From the NCBI GenBank assembly GCA_030614485.1, contig JAUWTY010000054.1:1-7317 (forward strand): DNA of 7,317 nt, read 5' to 3'. The position numbers and the translations under genes are program-made. The stretch is from Methanosarcinales archaeon (lineage in GTDB: Archaea; Halobacteriota; Methanosarcinia; Methanosarcinales; Methanocomedenaceae). Shown here piece after piece: positions 1-5,943 of the stretch (positions are counted from its first letter, which is position 1; each line of letters starts with the position of its first letter). Below the pieces are notes generated by a model, which worked only from the letters and a program-made list of their open reading frames with translations, had not been told where the DNA came from and ran no database searches.

Positions 1-1073
1 TGGACTTCGTAAACAGCTCTTACTTGATTTCCAAGATTGGCTTCTCTGAGTTCAATACTACAATCGTCAGTAAAATTTCTCAAGTTTAATCGTTGTAAGG
101 CGGTCTGAGAAGCCGTATCAGGCATAATCTTAATCTCTGCATTCCTGCCATTAGACAATTTAGCATATAATTGGGTTCCATTTTGCAATCGCTCTTGAGT
201 CATTTGTGAACAAAGGGGGCAATTTACGGAAATTCCATCAGCCTGAATCATCGTTCTGTTTGCCTGCTGTCGAATATTTATCCCCTTTCCTCCAGATACT
301 CGATAGTTACCTGGTTGAAGCATTATTCTTTGTCCCTGTTGACGGCTTAGTTCTGATGAAAAGCCTGGTATGATATTACTGTTTTCATCAAGTATAGGTC
401 CACTTTCCTGGGAAGAACCAATGATCTCATCAAGTTCGGATTGGTCAATAAACTGTGCAGTATATGTCCCATCATTATTTTCAATTTGTGCGATAAAAGA
501 TCTCATGTGATTTCTGGAACCTTTTATCAGATTATTGTATACAAGAAGGATGTCTTGGTTATCAGTCTGTGCAATGAGCTCATTCAGGTCAAAAATGTCT
601 AAATCTTCAACTGTTGCACCGACAATCAATGCTTCGAGCAAGGATGCACTTCCCTGATTTACTAAATCATCATACAATGTTTGCAATTCTTGATTTGCAA
701 AGACCCCGGGTTCATCAGTAGTGACGGGATCTTCAATACCAAACCTATCTAATAGTGTCTTGACTGCATCAGTATGTGTTTGCTCAGAGTTTGCGATATT
801 ATTGAATATTGGCAAATCCCATTTATCATACAACACCATATAGACATCTCTTGCAAGTTTTTCTTCTTCTCTCATCAATTTTAATCCGGCAATCTCCTCA
901 TCAGTTAAGATATCCTGCTCTGAATCGATTCCCACTGCCTGAGATTTTTCAGTTTCTTCCATATCAGGACTATTCACACCTATACCTTGCACAGACGCCC
1001 CATCAGCTCCTGCTGCAATAACTATGGACGCCATTAAGATACTAATAAGACAAAATAATAAGATTTTTTTCAT
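1..1073 (-). CDS. Exported DUF2202 ferritin-like protein with C-terminal extension (partial, C-terminus beyond window)
   Basis: The frame is open for 357 codons from ATG at 1073 to the window edge, so the C-terminus is missing. Residues 1-21 form a signal peptide: basic MKK, a hydrophobic stretch, then an Ala-rich end. Residues 57-200 match DUF2202, a helical-bundle family in the ferritin-like superfamily. Visible hallmarks are REEEKLARDVY (68-78), SEQTH (96-100, an ExxH pair) and SRNHMRSF (186-193); these Glu and His residues are the likely metal ligands. A second part follows after about residue 240, with a CPLC motif at 285-288, another Cys at 338, and a segment around 303-345 that resembles small beta-rich domains I have seen in archaeal hypothetical proteins. 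A GTGAT ribosome-binding sequence lies about 8 nt before the ATG. The biochemical function of DUF2202 is unknown to me; metal or redox chemistry outside the cytoplasm is inference. The family call is fairly sure, the role is not. Confidence 0.85.
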   Translation of the reverse strand, partial: MKKILLFCLISILMASIVIAAGADGASVQGIGVNSPDMEETEKSQAVGIDSEQDILTDEEIAGLKLMREEEKLARDVYMVLYDKWDLPIFNNIANSEQTHTDAVKTLLDRFGIEDPVTTDEPGVFANQELQTLYDDLVNQGSASLLEALIVGATVEDLDIFDLNELIAQTDNQDILLVYNNLIKGSRNHMRSFIAQIENNDGTYTAQFIDQSELDEIIGSSQESGPILDENSNIIPGFSSELSRQQGQRIMLQPGNYRVSGGKGINIRQQANRTMIQADGISVNCPLCSQMTQERLQNGTQLYAKLSNGRNAEIKIMPDTASQTALQRLNLRNFTDDCSIELREANLGNQVRAVYEV

Positions 1074-1261
1074 GTTAATCATCACATATAATCGTTTAGA
1101 ATTAGAATTACTTAAATCTTTTCCCGTATGCAGTACTTCCGAATAGCCCTACGTCCGATTTAAGATTTTTACCAATCACAGCAGAAAGCATATATTCCAT
1201 TGAAAATTTTTAAATCCATATGCTTATCCCTTATATCAAAATCTTAGGAGGAGATGAACCT
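1074..1261. promoter_or_regulatory. AT-rich divergent intergenic region with probable promoters for the DUF2202 gene and the small ORF
   Basis: This 188-bp stretch separates the minus-strand DUF2202 start (1073) from the plus-strand small ORF start (1262). On the minus strand the TATA-like run at 1110-1118 lies about 40 nt before the DUF2202 ATG. On the plus strand a TTTTTAAAT run near 1207-1215 would place transcription start near 1237, just before the ribosome binding site at 1246-1252. Two perfect 8-bp inverted repeats are present: CTTAAATC (1111-1118) with GATTTAAG (1157-1164), and AAGCATAT (1186-1193) with ATATGCTT (1218-1225). The second pair brackets the plus-strand TATA-like run. Such boxes are common by chance in AT-rich DNA, so the assignment is tentative. 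Confidence 0.35.
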
Positions 1262-1342
1262 ATGATCAAGGTGCTGGCGCACAGGGCTGTGGATGCTGCG
1301 GGGTTAGGTATAAAAATTGCAAGAGGGCTGGGGAAGAAGTAA
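1262..1342 (+). CDS. Small ORF, 26 aa, cationic amphipathic peptide with strong Shine-Dalgarno
   Basis: The ORF has ATG at 1262 and TAA at 1340-1342. It is preceded by AGGAGGAG (1246-1253), a near-perfect archaeal ribosome binding site at the usual distance. The product starts MIKVLAHRAVDAAG, ends ARGLGKK, and would form a basic amphipathic helix (net positive; Lys, Arg and His against Val, Leu, Ile and Ala). An in-frame ATG at 1220 would give 40 aa, but it lacks its own ribosome binding site and would place the AGGAGG inside the gene. I do not recognise the sequence. It may be a genuine small protein, a leader peptide, or the leftover end of a decayed gene. It sits alone, divergent from the DUF2202 gene and convergent with the SemiSWEET gene. 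Confidence 0.4.
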   Translation: MIKVLAHRAVDAAGLGIKIARGLGKK

Positions 1343-1428
1343 GCTGTTAGGGGGAATACATTAGTGAAAATGGCCGCCTTAATGATCCAGGATGAGTCCT
1401 TCCCATGCACAACCAGACATTCAAAACA
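1343..1428. other. Short intergenic gap with no convincing gene
   Basis: Between the small ORF stop and the SemiSWEET stop I see only a GTG-started frame (1364-1441, 25 codons) preceded by GGGGGAA. It runs 13 nt into the 3' end of the SemiSWEET gene and its composition is not persuasive. No clear terminator hairpin or T-tract is visible. Confidence 0.4.
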
Positions 1429-1683
1429 CTATCGATCATAACGATGGTAAAAACCAATCGCCACAGCCAATGTGATTAAAGTAATGGAATTAGCTGCTAT
1501 AATGATATGATCCCTAAGATGGAATCCATAGAGAGCCCACAGAATTACCCCTGCGCTAAACTGGTATAAAGTGACAATACTTACGTCCTTTGCAGATCGT
1601 GTATTTATCATTTTAAGTATCTGAGGTACAAATCCGAATGTGGTGAGCAAGGCGGCTAGAATCCCTATTATATACCATTCCAT
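1429..1683 (-). CDS. SemiSWEET-type (PQ-loop, MtN3-like) small membrane transporter
   Basis: The predicted protein has 84 residues, within the usual SemiSWEET length of about 80-100. It has three transmembrane segments: about 3-22, 36-57 and 60-78. The first ends in the PQ motif (GFVPQI, Pro20-Gln21), followed by a basic loop with NTRSAKDVS, which matches the loop and Ser entering the second helix in this family. The LWALYG segment (Trp49) and Asn65 in helix three correspond to the substrate-pocket Trp and Asn of characterised SemiSWEETs. Known members work as homodimers moving small sugars along gradients; the substrate here is unknown. I chose ATG at 1683 over an in-frame TTG at 1701 because the protein then begins right before helix one and a TATA box lies about 24 nt upstream, fitting leaderless transcription. 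There is no good ribosome binding site for either start. Confidence 0.88.
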   Translation of the reverse strand: MEWYIIGILAALLTTFGFVPQILKMINTRSAKDVSIVTLYQFSAGVILWALYGFHLRDHIIIAANSITLITLAVAIGFYHRYDR

Positions 1684-1701
1684 ATTTAGATTAATGTTCA
1701 A

Positions 1702-1711
1702 TTATATATTT
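1702..1711 (-). promoter_or_regulatory. Putative TATA box for a near-leaderless SemiSWEET transcript
   Basis: The minus strand reads AAATATATAA here, centred about 23-24 nt upstream of the ATG at 1683. Archaeal TATA boxes centre about 26-27 nt before the transcription start, so the mRNA would begin at or just inside the start codon. The lack of a Shine-Dalgarno sequence supports this. Confidence 0.4.
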
Positions 1712-1752
1712 GAGACTATCTTCCTTTTTTCCAATCCTGGCCCTGTTCCCGG

Positions 1753-1776
1753 ACAAAAGAGAAGAAGGGAAAAGTA
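1753..1776 (-). terminator. Possible T-rich terminator after the radical SAM gene
   Basis: Going leftward past the radical SAM stop (1802), the minus strand carries a pyrimidine tract with repeated T runs (ACTTTTCCC, then TTCTTCTCTTTTG). Archaeal polymerase can stop at T-rich tracts without a hairpin. The runs are short, so this is tentative. Confidence 0.3.
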
Positions 1777-1801
1777 CATTCCTGAAAATCTGCACCCGAC
1801 A

Positions 1802-2713
1802 TCACAAGTTAGGGAAGCCCCTGTGCAATCCCAACCCCCGGGCCATATCCAGCACAACATTATACTCTTCCACAAAGGGAGGACGGCTTATCTCCTTAAA
1901 CTCAAAAGCTTCATAACTGGGCCTGTACTGGAACATTATGTTCACATAACTGTCCTTTGATATCTCATTGGCAATGAACTCCAGCACTTTCAGACTACCT
2001 GCCCGTTCGTTAGGCAGCAAAAGATGGCGTATCAACAGCCCGTGCCAGGCAATGTCCATCTCGATCACAAGGTCCCCCACCTGGGCATGCATCTCACGCA
2101 CAGCATCCTTGGATACCTCAACATAATCAGGGGCATCACTGTACAGTTTTGCACTCTCTACATCGCCGTATTTCATGTCAGGCATATATATGTCAATAAT
2201 ACCATCCAGCAACTTCAGGGTCTCCACACTTTCGTAACCACTGCAGTTATACACCACAGGAAGCCTCAAACCCTTACGGGCAGCAATAGCAATACTCCTG
2301 ACAAGCTGTGGAGTATAATGGGTAGGAGTGACCAGATTGATGTTGTGGCACCCAACACGCTGGAGATATAACATACTATCAGCAAGTTGCTCCGGTGTCA
2401 TGGACACACCTTCACCCCCGTGACTTATCTCACTGTTCTGGCAGTACACACACCTCAGGTTGCAGTTACTCAAAAAAACAGTGCCTGAACCCCCAAGACC
2501 CACCAGAGGTGCCTCCTCCCAGAAATGAGGCTGGGCTGAGGATACAACCAGATTTGCATCTGCCTTACAGTATCCCATCTCACCCTGCAACCGGTTCACG
2601 CCACACTTCCTGGGGCAGATTTCACATTTCTCAAGTGAAGCATATAATTTTTCAATACGCTCGTCAATCTCTCCGCTATCAACCAGGGCCATATAGGAAG
2701 GTTCAAAGTCCAT
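1802..2713 (-). CDS. PflX-like radical SAM protein (COG1313 type)
   Basis: This 303-residue protein belongs to the radical SAM superfamily. The SAM-binding [4Fe-4S] motif is CNLRCVYC (Cys84, Cys88, Cys91). An N-terminal Cys group, C30-x2-C33-x3-C37 with Cys49, could bind a second cluster. Segments such as NLVTPTHYTPQ (126-136), YNCSGYESVETLK (155-167), DIYMPDMKYGD (174-184), IRHLLLPNERAGS (228-240) and the GLHRGF end are typical of the COG1313 group, annotated as homologs of pyruvate formate-lyase activating enzyme. The length is normal for that group. Its real substrate is unknown, and no glycyl radical enzyme is visible here to activate. It starts 34 nt after the DUF47 gene, so it is probably cotranscribed with the phosphate genes; an AGGT element lies just before the ATG. 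The family call is firm, the function open. Confidence 0.9.
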   Translation of the reverse strand: MDFEPSYMALVDSGEIDERIEKLYASLEKCEICPRKCGVNRLQGEMGYCKADANLVVSSAQPHFWEEAPLVGLGGSGTVFLSNCNLRCVYCQNSEISHGGEGVSMTPEQLADSMLYLQRVGCHNINLVTPTHYTPQLVRSIAIAARKGLRLPVVYNCSGYESVETLKLLDGIIDIYMPDMKYGDVESAKLYSDAPDYVEVSKDAVREMHAQVGDLVIEMDIAWHGLLIRHLLLPNERAGSLKVLEFIANEISKDSYVNIMFQYRPSYEAFEFKEISRPPFVEEYNVVLDMARGLGLHRGFPNL

Positions 2714-2747
2714 GTTTACCTGTCACTCCGTACTCTTTGTTTCCTGA

Positions 2748-3437
2748 TCACCTTCGCAGGATCATGGTCCTGAGACGGTCCGCCGCCGTACCTGCACTAT
2801 CTGCAATATTACCCATATCCCGTACCAGGGTTATCATGTAGAACACACCGGTACCACCCAGCTCAGCTTCGTACTTAAAGATAGTGTGCTGGAGTTGTTT
2901 CTTTGTGATGTCAGTTTCATGTTCCAGTTCTTCCACCACCGGGACTTTTTTCAATATCCGTTTTATCTCCTTCTTGCTGAACGATGTTTCCAGCAATTTG
3001 GCAATATCATCAACCGTATTCTCATAAGCATCAACAGTTTTAACTATCCTTTCCATCAATTCCAGCAGCCCTTGTTTTAACTCTAACGGGAGTTCGGTCT
3101 CCCTCATGGTCAGCCAATGTGCCGTATGGTGGGCATTATCGGCAATTGAATCCTGGGGTTTCAGGAACGAGAGCAGGTCATTGGGATCAACTGGCAGCAT
3201 CATCGAACTGGGTATCAATTTGCGTATGGTCTGCTTGATAATATCTGCTTCATATTCGATACCTGAAATCTCTGTGTTCAGTGTCTGCACTGCTAAAAAA
3301 TCACCTTTGGTATATGCATCCACTGCCAGTTTCAGTTTATGAACGGCTTCCACGCCTTTTTCAGCATGGGTGTGAACGGGTTTGAAAGGTGATTCCCCGA
3401 AAATCCCGAGCACTGACCTGATATATTCAATCGGCAT
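2748..3437 (-). CDS. DUF47 family (PhoU-like) protein coupled to PiT permease
   Basis: This 229-residue, all-helical protein is of the DUF47 / TIGR00153 family, distant relatives of PhoU that accompany PiT phosphate transporters in many archaea and bacteria. The opening PIEYIRSVLGIFGESPF is typical. Acidic helix motifs likely to bind metal are EYEAD (61-65), QDSIAD (95-100), EELEHETD (169-176) and RDMGNIAD (206-213). A longer reading frame exists upstream, but the ATG at 3437 is preferred: it is preceded by GGAGGT six bases away and shares its A with the TAA of the permease (TAATG), a translational coupling arrangement. A role in controlling the transporter is inferred from the family and context. 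Confidence 0.92.
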   Translation of the reverse strand: MPIEYIRSVLGIFGESPFKPVHTHAEKGVEAVHKLKLAVDAYTKGDFLAVQTLNTEISGIEYEADIIKQTIRKLIPSSMMLPVDPNDLLSFLKPQDSIADNAHHTAHWLTMRETELPLELKQGLLELMERIVKTVDAYENTVDDIAKLLETSFSKKEIKRILKKVPVVEELEHETDITKKQLQHTIFKYEAELGGTGVFYMITLVRDMGNIADSAGTAADRLRTMILRR

Positions 3438-4477
3438 TAAAGTACCTCCATCAAAACGGCAAATATTATTCCTGACGTCAGGGCAGCCACCGGCACTGTG
3501 ATTACCCATGATATGAATATTTTCCTGATAACACTTAAATCAACCGCAGCCAGACCTCCTGCCAGGCCAACACCCACCACTGCACCAACAAGGGTATGGG
3601 TAGTGGATATGGGTAATGAACTGTATGAATGACCGAAAACCACAAGTGCTGTGGCAAATTCAGCTGAAAAACCCCTTGTGGGAGTCAGTTCGGTAATGCC
3701 TTTCCCTATAGTTTCTATCACTTTCCACCCCCATGTAGCCAATCCCAGGATTATACCCAGACCGCCAACAGCAAGGACCCACACCGGAATGGTACCTTGT
3801 GGGATGATATCTGCTGCTGACAGGGCTGCCGATATGGGGCCTACCGCATTGGCAACATCATTTGAGCCGTGGGCAAAAGCTACAAAACATGCCGAAATTA
3901 TCTGCAGGTACACAAATTTCTTTTCAAGTTTATAAGGATCTGACACTTTCCCCAACAACAAAATACGAATGAGGGTGAATATAAGAAATGCGATGGCAGC
4001 TCCCAGCAATGGAGAGGTTATCCATGAGATTATAATCTTTCCAAGTACCAGCCATTCTATCTGGTTTAAAGTAAAACTATCCAGATAAAAGGTTGTGGCA
4101 ATACCAAATCCAGTTACAGCCCCTACTATGGAATGTGTGGTCGAGACAGGCATGTGGAAGAATGTAGCAAAAGTAATCCAAAAACCTGCAGCAAGGATGG
4201 CTGCCAGGGAACCCATAATGACCAGGTTGGGGTCCACTGCCATTATCTGGTCAATAGGTACTATCCCTTTAGCTATCCGGCTGGTCACTCTTTCACCGAA
4301 AAATAGTGCGCCTACCAGTTCAAGTGTACCTGCAATGACAATGACCTGCTTGATTGATAACGCACCACTGCCAACAGAAGTGCCCATTGAATTTGCGAGG
4401 TCGTTGGCACCTATGTTCCAGGCCATATATAGACCGGCAATCAAAACTGCCAGCATTAAAGGATCAAATAGCTCCAT
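3437..4477 (-). CDS. PiT family inorganic phosphate permease
   Basis: This 346-residue integral membrane protein has about ten hydrophobic segments. The two inverted PiT signature repeats are clear: [18 protein letters not shown] (23-40) and [11 protein letters not shown] (204-214). Each is followed by the conserved Ser-Thr-Thr-His turn, PVSTTHS (110-116) and [11 protein letters not shown] (289-299). PiT proteins move inorganic phosphate, often as a metal-phosphate complex, with protons or sodium; which cation is used here cannot be read. A hydrophilic loop at about 176-188 divides the halves. The length is typical of archaeal members. ATG at 4477 has GGTGG four bases upstream. It lies 12 nt after the PhoU gene and overlaps the DUF47 start by one base, so the three form one operon. 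Confidence 0.95.
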   Translation of the reverse strand: MELFDPLMLAVLIAGLYMAWNIGANDLANSMGTSVGSGALSIKQVIVIAGTLELVGALFFGERVTSRIAKGIVPIDQIMAVDPNLVIMGSLAAILAAGFWITFATFFHMPVSTTHSIVGAVTGFGIATTFYLDSFTLNQIEWLVLGKIIISWITSPLLGAAIAFLIFTLIRILLLGKVSDPYKLEKKFVYLQIISACFVAFAHGSNDVANAVGPISAALSAADIIPQGTIPVWVLAVGGLGIILGLATWGWKVIETIGKGITELTPTRGFSAEFATALVVFGHSYSSLPISTTHTLVGAVVGVGLAGGLAAVDLSVIRKIFISWVITVPVAALTSGIIFAVLMEVL

Positions 4478-4489
4478 TTTACCACCGTG

Positions 4490-5149
4490 TTAATTCAGGT
4501 CGACCTTCTCACCTGTAACAATGTATACAACATTCTCGCACAAGTTGTTGATGTGGTCTCCCATCCGCTCCATGTATCGTGCTGCAAATGTCAGGTGGGA
4601 TGCATTAGTGATCTTTTTGGGGTCTTCCATCATGTATGTGATAAGTTCCCTGCGTATCTGGTCAAAAAGTGCATCTATCTCATTGTCCATTAACGCGGTG
4701 CTTTTTGCCAGTTCAATGTCTTGATTCTTTAAAGCCTCAAAACTCCCATCCAGCATCTCCTGCAGTTGGCCAGACATTCTTGGGATGTCAACCAGCGGTT
4801 TGATATGGGGAGTTTGGGAAGTGACCTTTGTGATTAATGCTATCTCCACAGCCAGGCTAAATATACTTTCCAGGTCAATGATCATTCTCAGGATACCTTT
4901 GAATGTCCTGAGCTGTAACGGTGATACTTTTAATGTCATACCTCTGGTACACTTATCCTCAATCACATTACCCATGTCATTAATCTCATTTTTACTTTCT
5001 ATGACTTTGTCGGCTATGCTGGTATTTTGTTCCTTAAGGGATGTGACCGTCCGGTCAATTGACACTTTGACACTTTCTCCCATTTCTATCAGGTCATGAA
5101 TGATATCCTGTTTAATATCATTGATATTATTCTTCTCGTTACCTGCCAT
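4490..5149 (-). CDS. PhoU-domain protein, first gene of the phosphate operon
   Basis: This 219-residue helical protein has two PhoU-type three-helix repeats. The second repeat is canonical: RYMERMGDHINNLCENVVYIVTGE (about 191-214) contains the ERxGDH metal-binding motif and the usual ending. The first repeat is degenerate: DLESIFSLAVEIA (92-104) occupies the place of the ERIGDxAVNIAE motif, so the Arg, Gly and Asp are lost. Classical PhoU works with the Pst ABC transporter and PhoR kinase; neither is here, so partnership with the adjacent PiT permease is more likely (inference from gene order). The start ATG at 5149 has GGTGA five bases upstream. The gene leads the operon and carries a probable promoter region on its right. 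Confidence 0.9.
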   Translation of the reverse strand: MAGNEKNNINDIKQDIIHDLIEMGESVKVSIDRTVTSLKEQNTSIADKVIESKNEINDMGNVIEDKCTRGMTLKVSPLQLRTFKGILRMIIDLESIFSLAVEIALITKVTSQTPHIKPLVDIPRMSGQLQEMLDGSFEALKNQDIELAKSTALMDNEIDALFDQIRRELITYMMEDPKKITNASHLTFAARYMERMGDHINNLCENVVYIVTGEKVDLN

Positions 5150-5313
5150 ACTATCACCATTTAAACATTCATCAGAATATAAGTTTTCATTTTAAATGTT
5201 AGATTGATAATTCAGACATTTAGTATGTCTTCATCACCCAATTGAAATCCATAGAACCTAAATATTGTCATCATATTTTATATAGTGATATATAGATTAT
5301 GTATATGAAGGAT
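5150..5313 (-). promoter_or_regulatory. Upstream region of the phosphate operon: TATA candidates and 17-nt palindrome
   Basis: Read on the minus strand, this AT-rich region has a good TATA candidate, ACTATATAAAATA (about 5274-5286), which would give a leader near 100 nt. A weaker TTTAAA box near 5188-5195 would give a leader of about 15-20 nt that just includes the GGTGA ribosome binding site. Between the two lies a perfect palindrome, AGACAT-TTAGT-ATGTCT (5214-5230), sized like a dimeric repressor or activator site. It would be downstream of the far TATA box and upstream of the near one. Which promoter is used cannot be decided from sequence alone. Confidence 0.4.
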
Positions 5314-5344
5314 GGCACTGTTCCAAAAATCAGTTATTTTGTTG

Positions 5345-5370
5345 ACACCGACTTTAGATAAAATCGGTGT
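5345..5370. repeat. 26-nt hairpin near the insertion sequence end
   Basis: The arms ACACCGACTTT (5345-5355) and AAAATCGGTGT (5360-5370) pair with a single C/A mismatch, leaving a loop of about four bases. It lies just beyond the transposase stop, in the direction of the phosphate operon promoter. It may stop read-through transcription from the element or be a structured subterminal transposase site. It is not followed by a strong T-tract on either strand. Confidence 0.6.
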
Positions 5371-5401
5371 TCATATATACACTTTACCCCCCTCTCTACG
5401 G

Positions 5402-5671
5402 TCACATCTCTGCAAGCTCTCTAACACCTATATTATAGCGTTTGGACACTCTAATTAACTCAAAAGTTAAATGGAGAGCACGAATAACCCGTTTTGATAG
5501 ACTTTTTTTAGTGAATTGATGTGCTTTCTTCAATCCAACACAATTTTTTGAAACATTGAAAAATAATTCAATATTTGACCTTAATTCCCTAAAAACTGGC
5601 CATATTTCTAATATTGCACAAAATTCCGTGGTAATTTTTTTCGTTCCTTTAATGCTGGGAACCCTTACACA
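5402..5671 (-). pseudogene. Transposase C-terminal fragment (5' truncated)
   Basis: The minus strand is open for 89 codons ending in TGA at 5402-5404, and blocked by TAG immediately upstream (5672-5674). There is no plausible start codon. The peptide contains WPVFRELRSNIELFFNVSK, then CVGLKKAHQFTKKSLSKRV, and ends RELAEM. The pattern of an Arg plus Ile-Glu pair near a Phe, then a basic loop with HxxT, then a hydrophobic helix and a short acidic end matches the C-terminus of DDE transposases common in methanogen genomes; the Glu of SNIEL is a plausible last catalytic acid. The exact IS family is not assigned. Codon use is more AT-rich than in the flanking genes, consistent with a mobile origin. 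Confidence 0.6.
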
Positions 5672-5913
5672 CTAATCCAGTCGTACTCCACACCATCCTC
5701 CAGGTTGAAAACAGTCATTATTGATGGTGTGGGGATGCTCATATCGAAGATACGAAGGACTGGAATTATACATGGGTGAGTATTCGGTATTATCGCGAGA
5801 TTGTTGGATGTTATCAGGTTCTCGACCACGATATGCTGCGTATCTATCAAATCTTCCGACGCCAGATCTACAATGGATATGTTCAGTGGCACTCGCACTC
5901 CGTCAATATTCAT
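5665..5913 (-). CDS. Hypothetical protein, 82 aa, unrecognised
   Basis: The frame runs from ATG at 5913 to TAA at 5665-5667. Earlier in-frame starts exist (ATG 5928, GTG 5937), with a stop right before 5937. The ATG at 5913 is favoured because a TATA box lies 27 nt upstream, fitting leaderless transcription. The product is acidic and rich in Ile and Val (for example VRVPLNISIVDLASEDLID near the start and NLEDGVEYDWISV at the end), with no signal peptide or clear membrane segment. Codons show purine-rich first positions and T-rich second positions, typical of real coding. Overlapping plus-strand frames give Tyr-, His- and Gln-rich products and look like shadows. I recognise no family. It abuts the insertion sequence remnant, so it could be a fragment of a larger gene cut by that event. 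Confidence 0.5.
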   Translation of the reverse strand: MNIDGVRVPLNISIVDLASEDLIDTQHIVVENLITSNNLAIIPNTHPCIIPVLRIFDMSIPTPSIMTVFNLEDGVEYDWISV

Positions 5914-5919
5914 ATATAT
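5912..5919 (+). promoter_or_regulatory. Putative TATA box for the DUF1697 gene (leaderless)
   Basis: ATATATAT is centred at 5915.5, 26.5 nt before the A of the ATG at 5942. This is the archaeal spacing expected if the mRNA starts at the start codon. The DUF1697 gene has no Shine-Dalgarno sequence, and an in-frame stop at 5930-5932 rules out an earlier start. Confidence 0.5.
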
Positions 5920-5935
5920 CAGCAGCATATGACAC

Positions 5936-5943
5936 ACTTATAT
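5936..5943 (-). promoter_or_regulatory. Putative TATA box for the 82-aa ORF, overlapping the DUF1697 start codon
   Basis: The minus strand reads CATATAAGT here, centred about 27 nt upstream of the ATG at 5913. The box overlaps the start codon of the divergent gene (5942-5944). Confidence 0.4.

Larger units (their letters stand above)
5314..5671 (-). mobile_element. Truncated insertion sequence remnant (3' end only)
   Basis: The stretch contains the C-terminal coding part of a DDE-type transposase, then a subterminal hairpin, then a candidate terminal repeat beginning GGCACTGTTCC at 5314. GGCACTGTT is a common start for insertion-sequence ends, notably in IS6, although the transposase fragment does not look like IS6. 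No matching inverted end (GGAACAGTGCC) is found near 5650-5670 or further right, so the other end and the transposase N-terminus have been lost. The outer boundaries are inferred. Confidence 0.5.

Noticed and set aside
1364..1441. 25-codon GTG-started frame after the small ORF
   Set aside because: Weak start, unremarkable composition, and an overlap with the SemiSWEET 3' end. The GGGGGAA upstream alone is not enough.
1684..1701. TTG start giving a six-residue longer SemiSWEET protein
   Set aside because: There is no ribosome binding site, and the TATA box would fall directly against the start. The ATG at 1683 fits the box spacing and the usual length better.
2395..2841. 148-codon plus-strand frame opposite the radical SAM gene
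   Set aside because: Its product is Pro-, Ser- and His-rich low-quality sequence antisense to a well-supported gene.
3438..3509. Longer N-terminus for the DUF47 gene
   Set aside because: It would overlap the permease by 73 nt and add residues unlike the family. The ATG at 3437 has GGAGGT at the right distance and the family's usual beginning.
4095..4493. 132-codon plus-strand frame opposite the phosphate permease
   Set aside because: It mirrors the codon periodicity of the permease and has no recognisable domain or ribosome binding site.
5455..5470. Small hairpin TTAACT-CAAA-AGTTAA
   Set aside because: It lies inside the transposase fragment, is short and AT-rich, and is likely coincidental.
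5150..5664. CRISPR array, tRNA or riboswitch in the longest gene-poor stretch
   Set aside because: No regularly spaced repeats, cloverleaf with a TTCGA-type loop, or known riboswitch core could be found.
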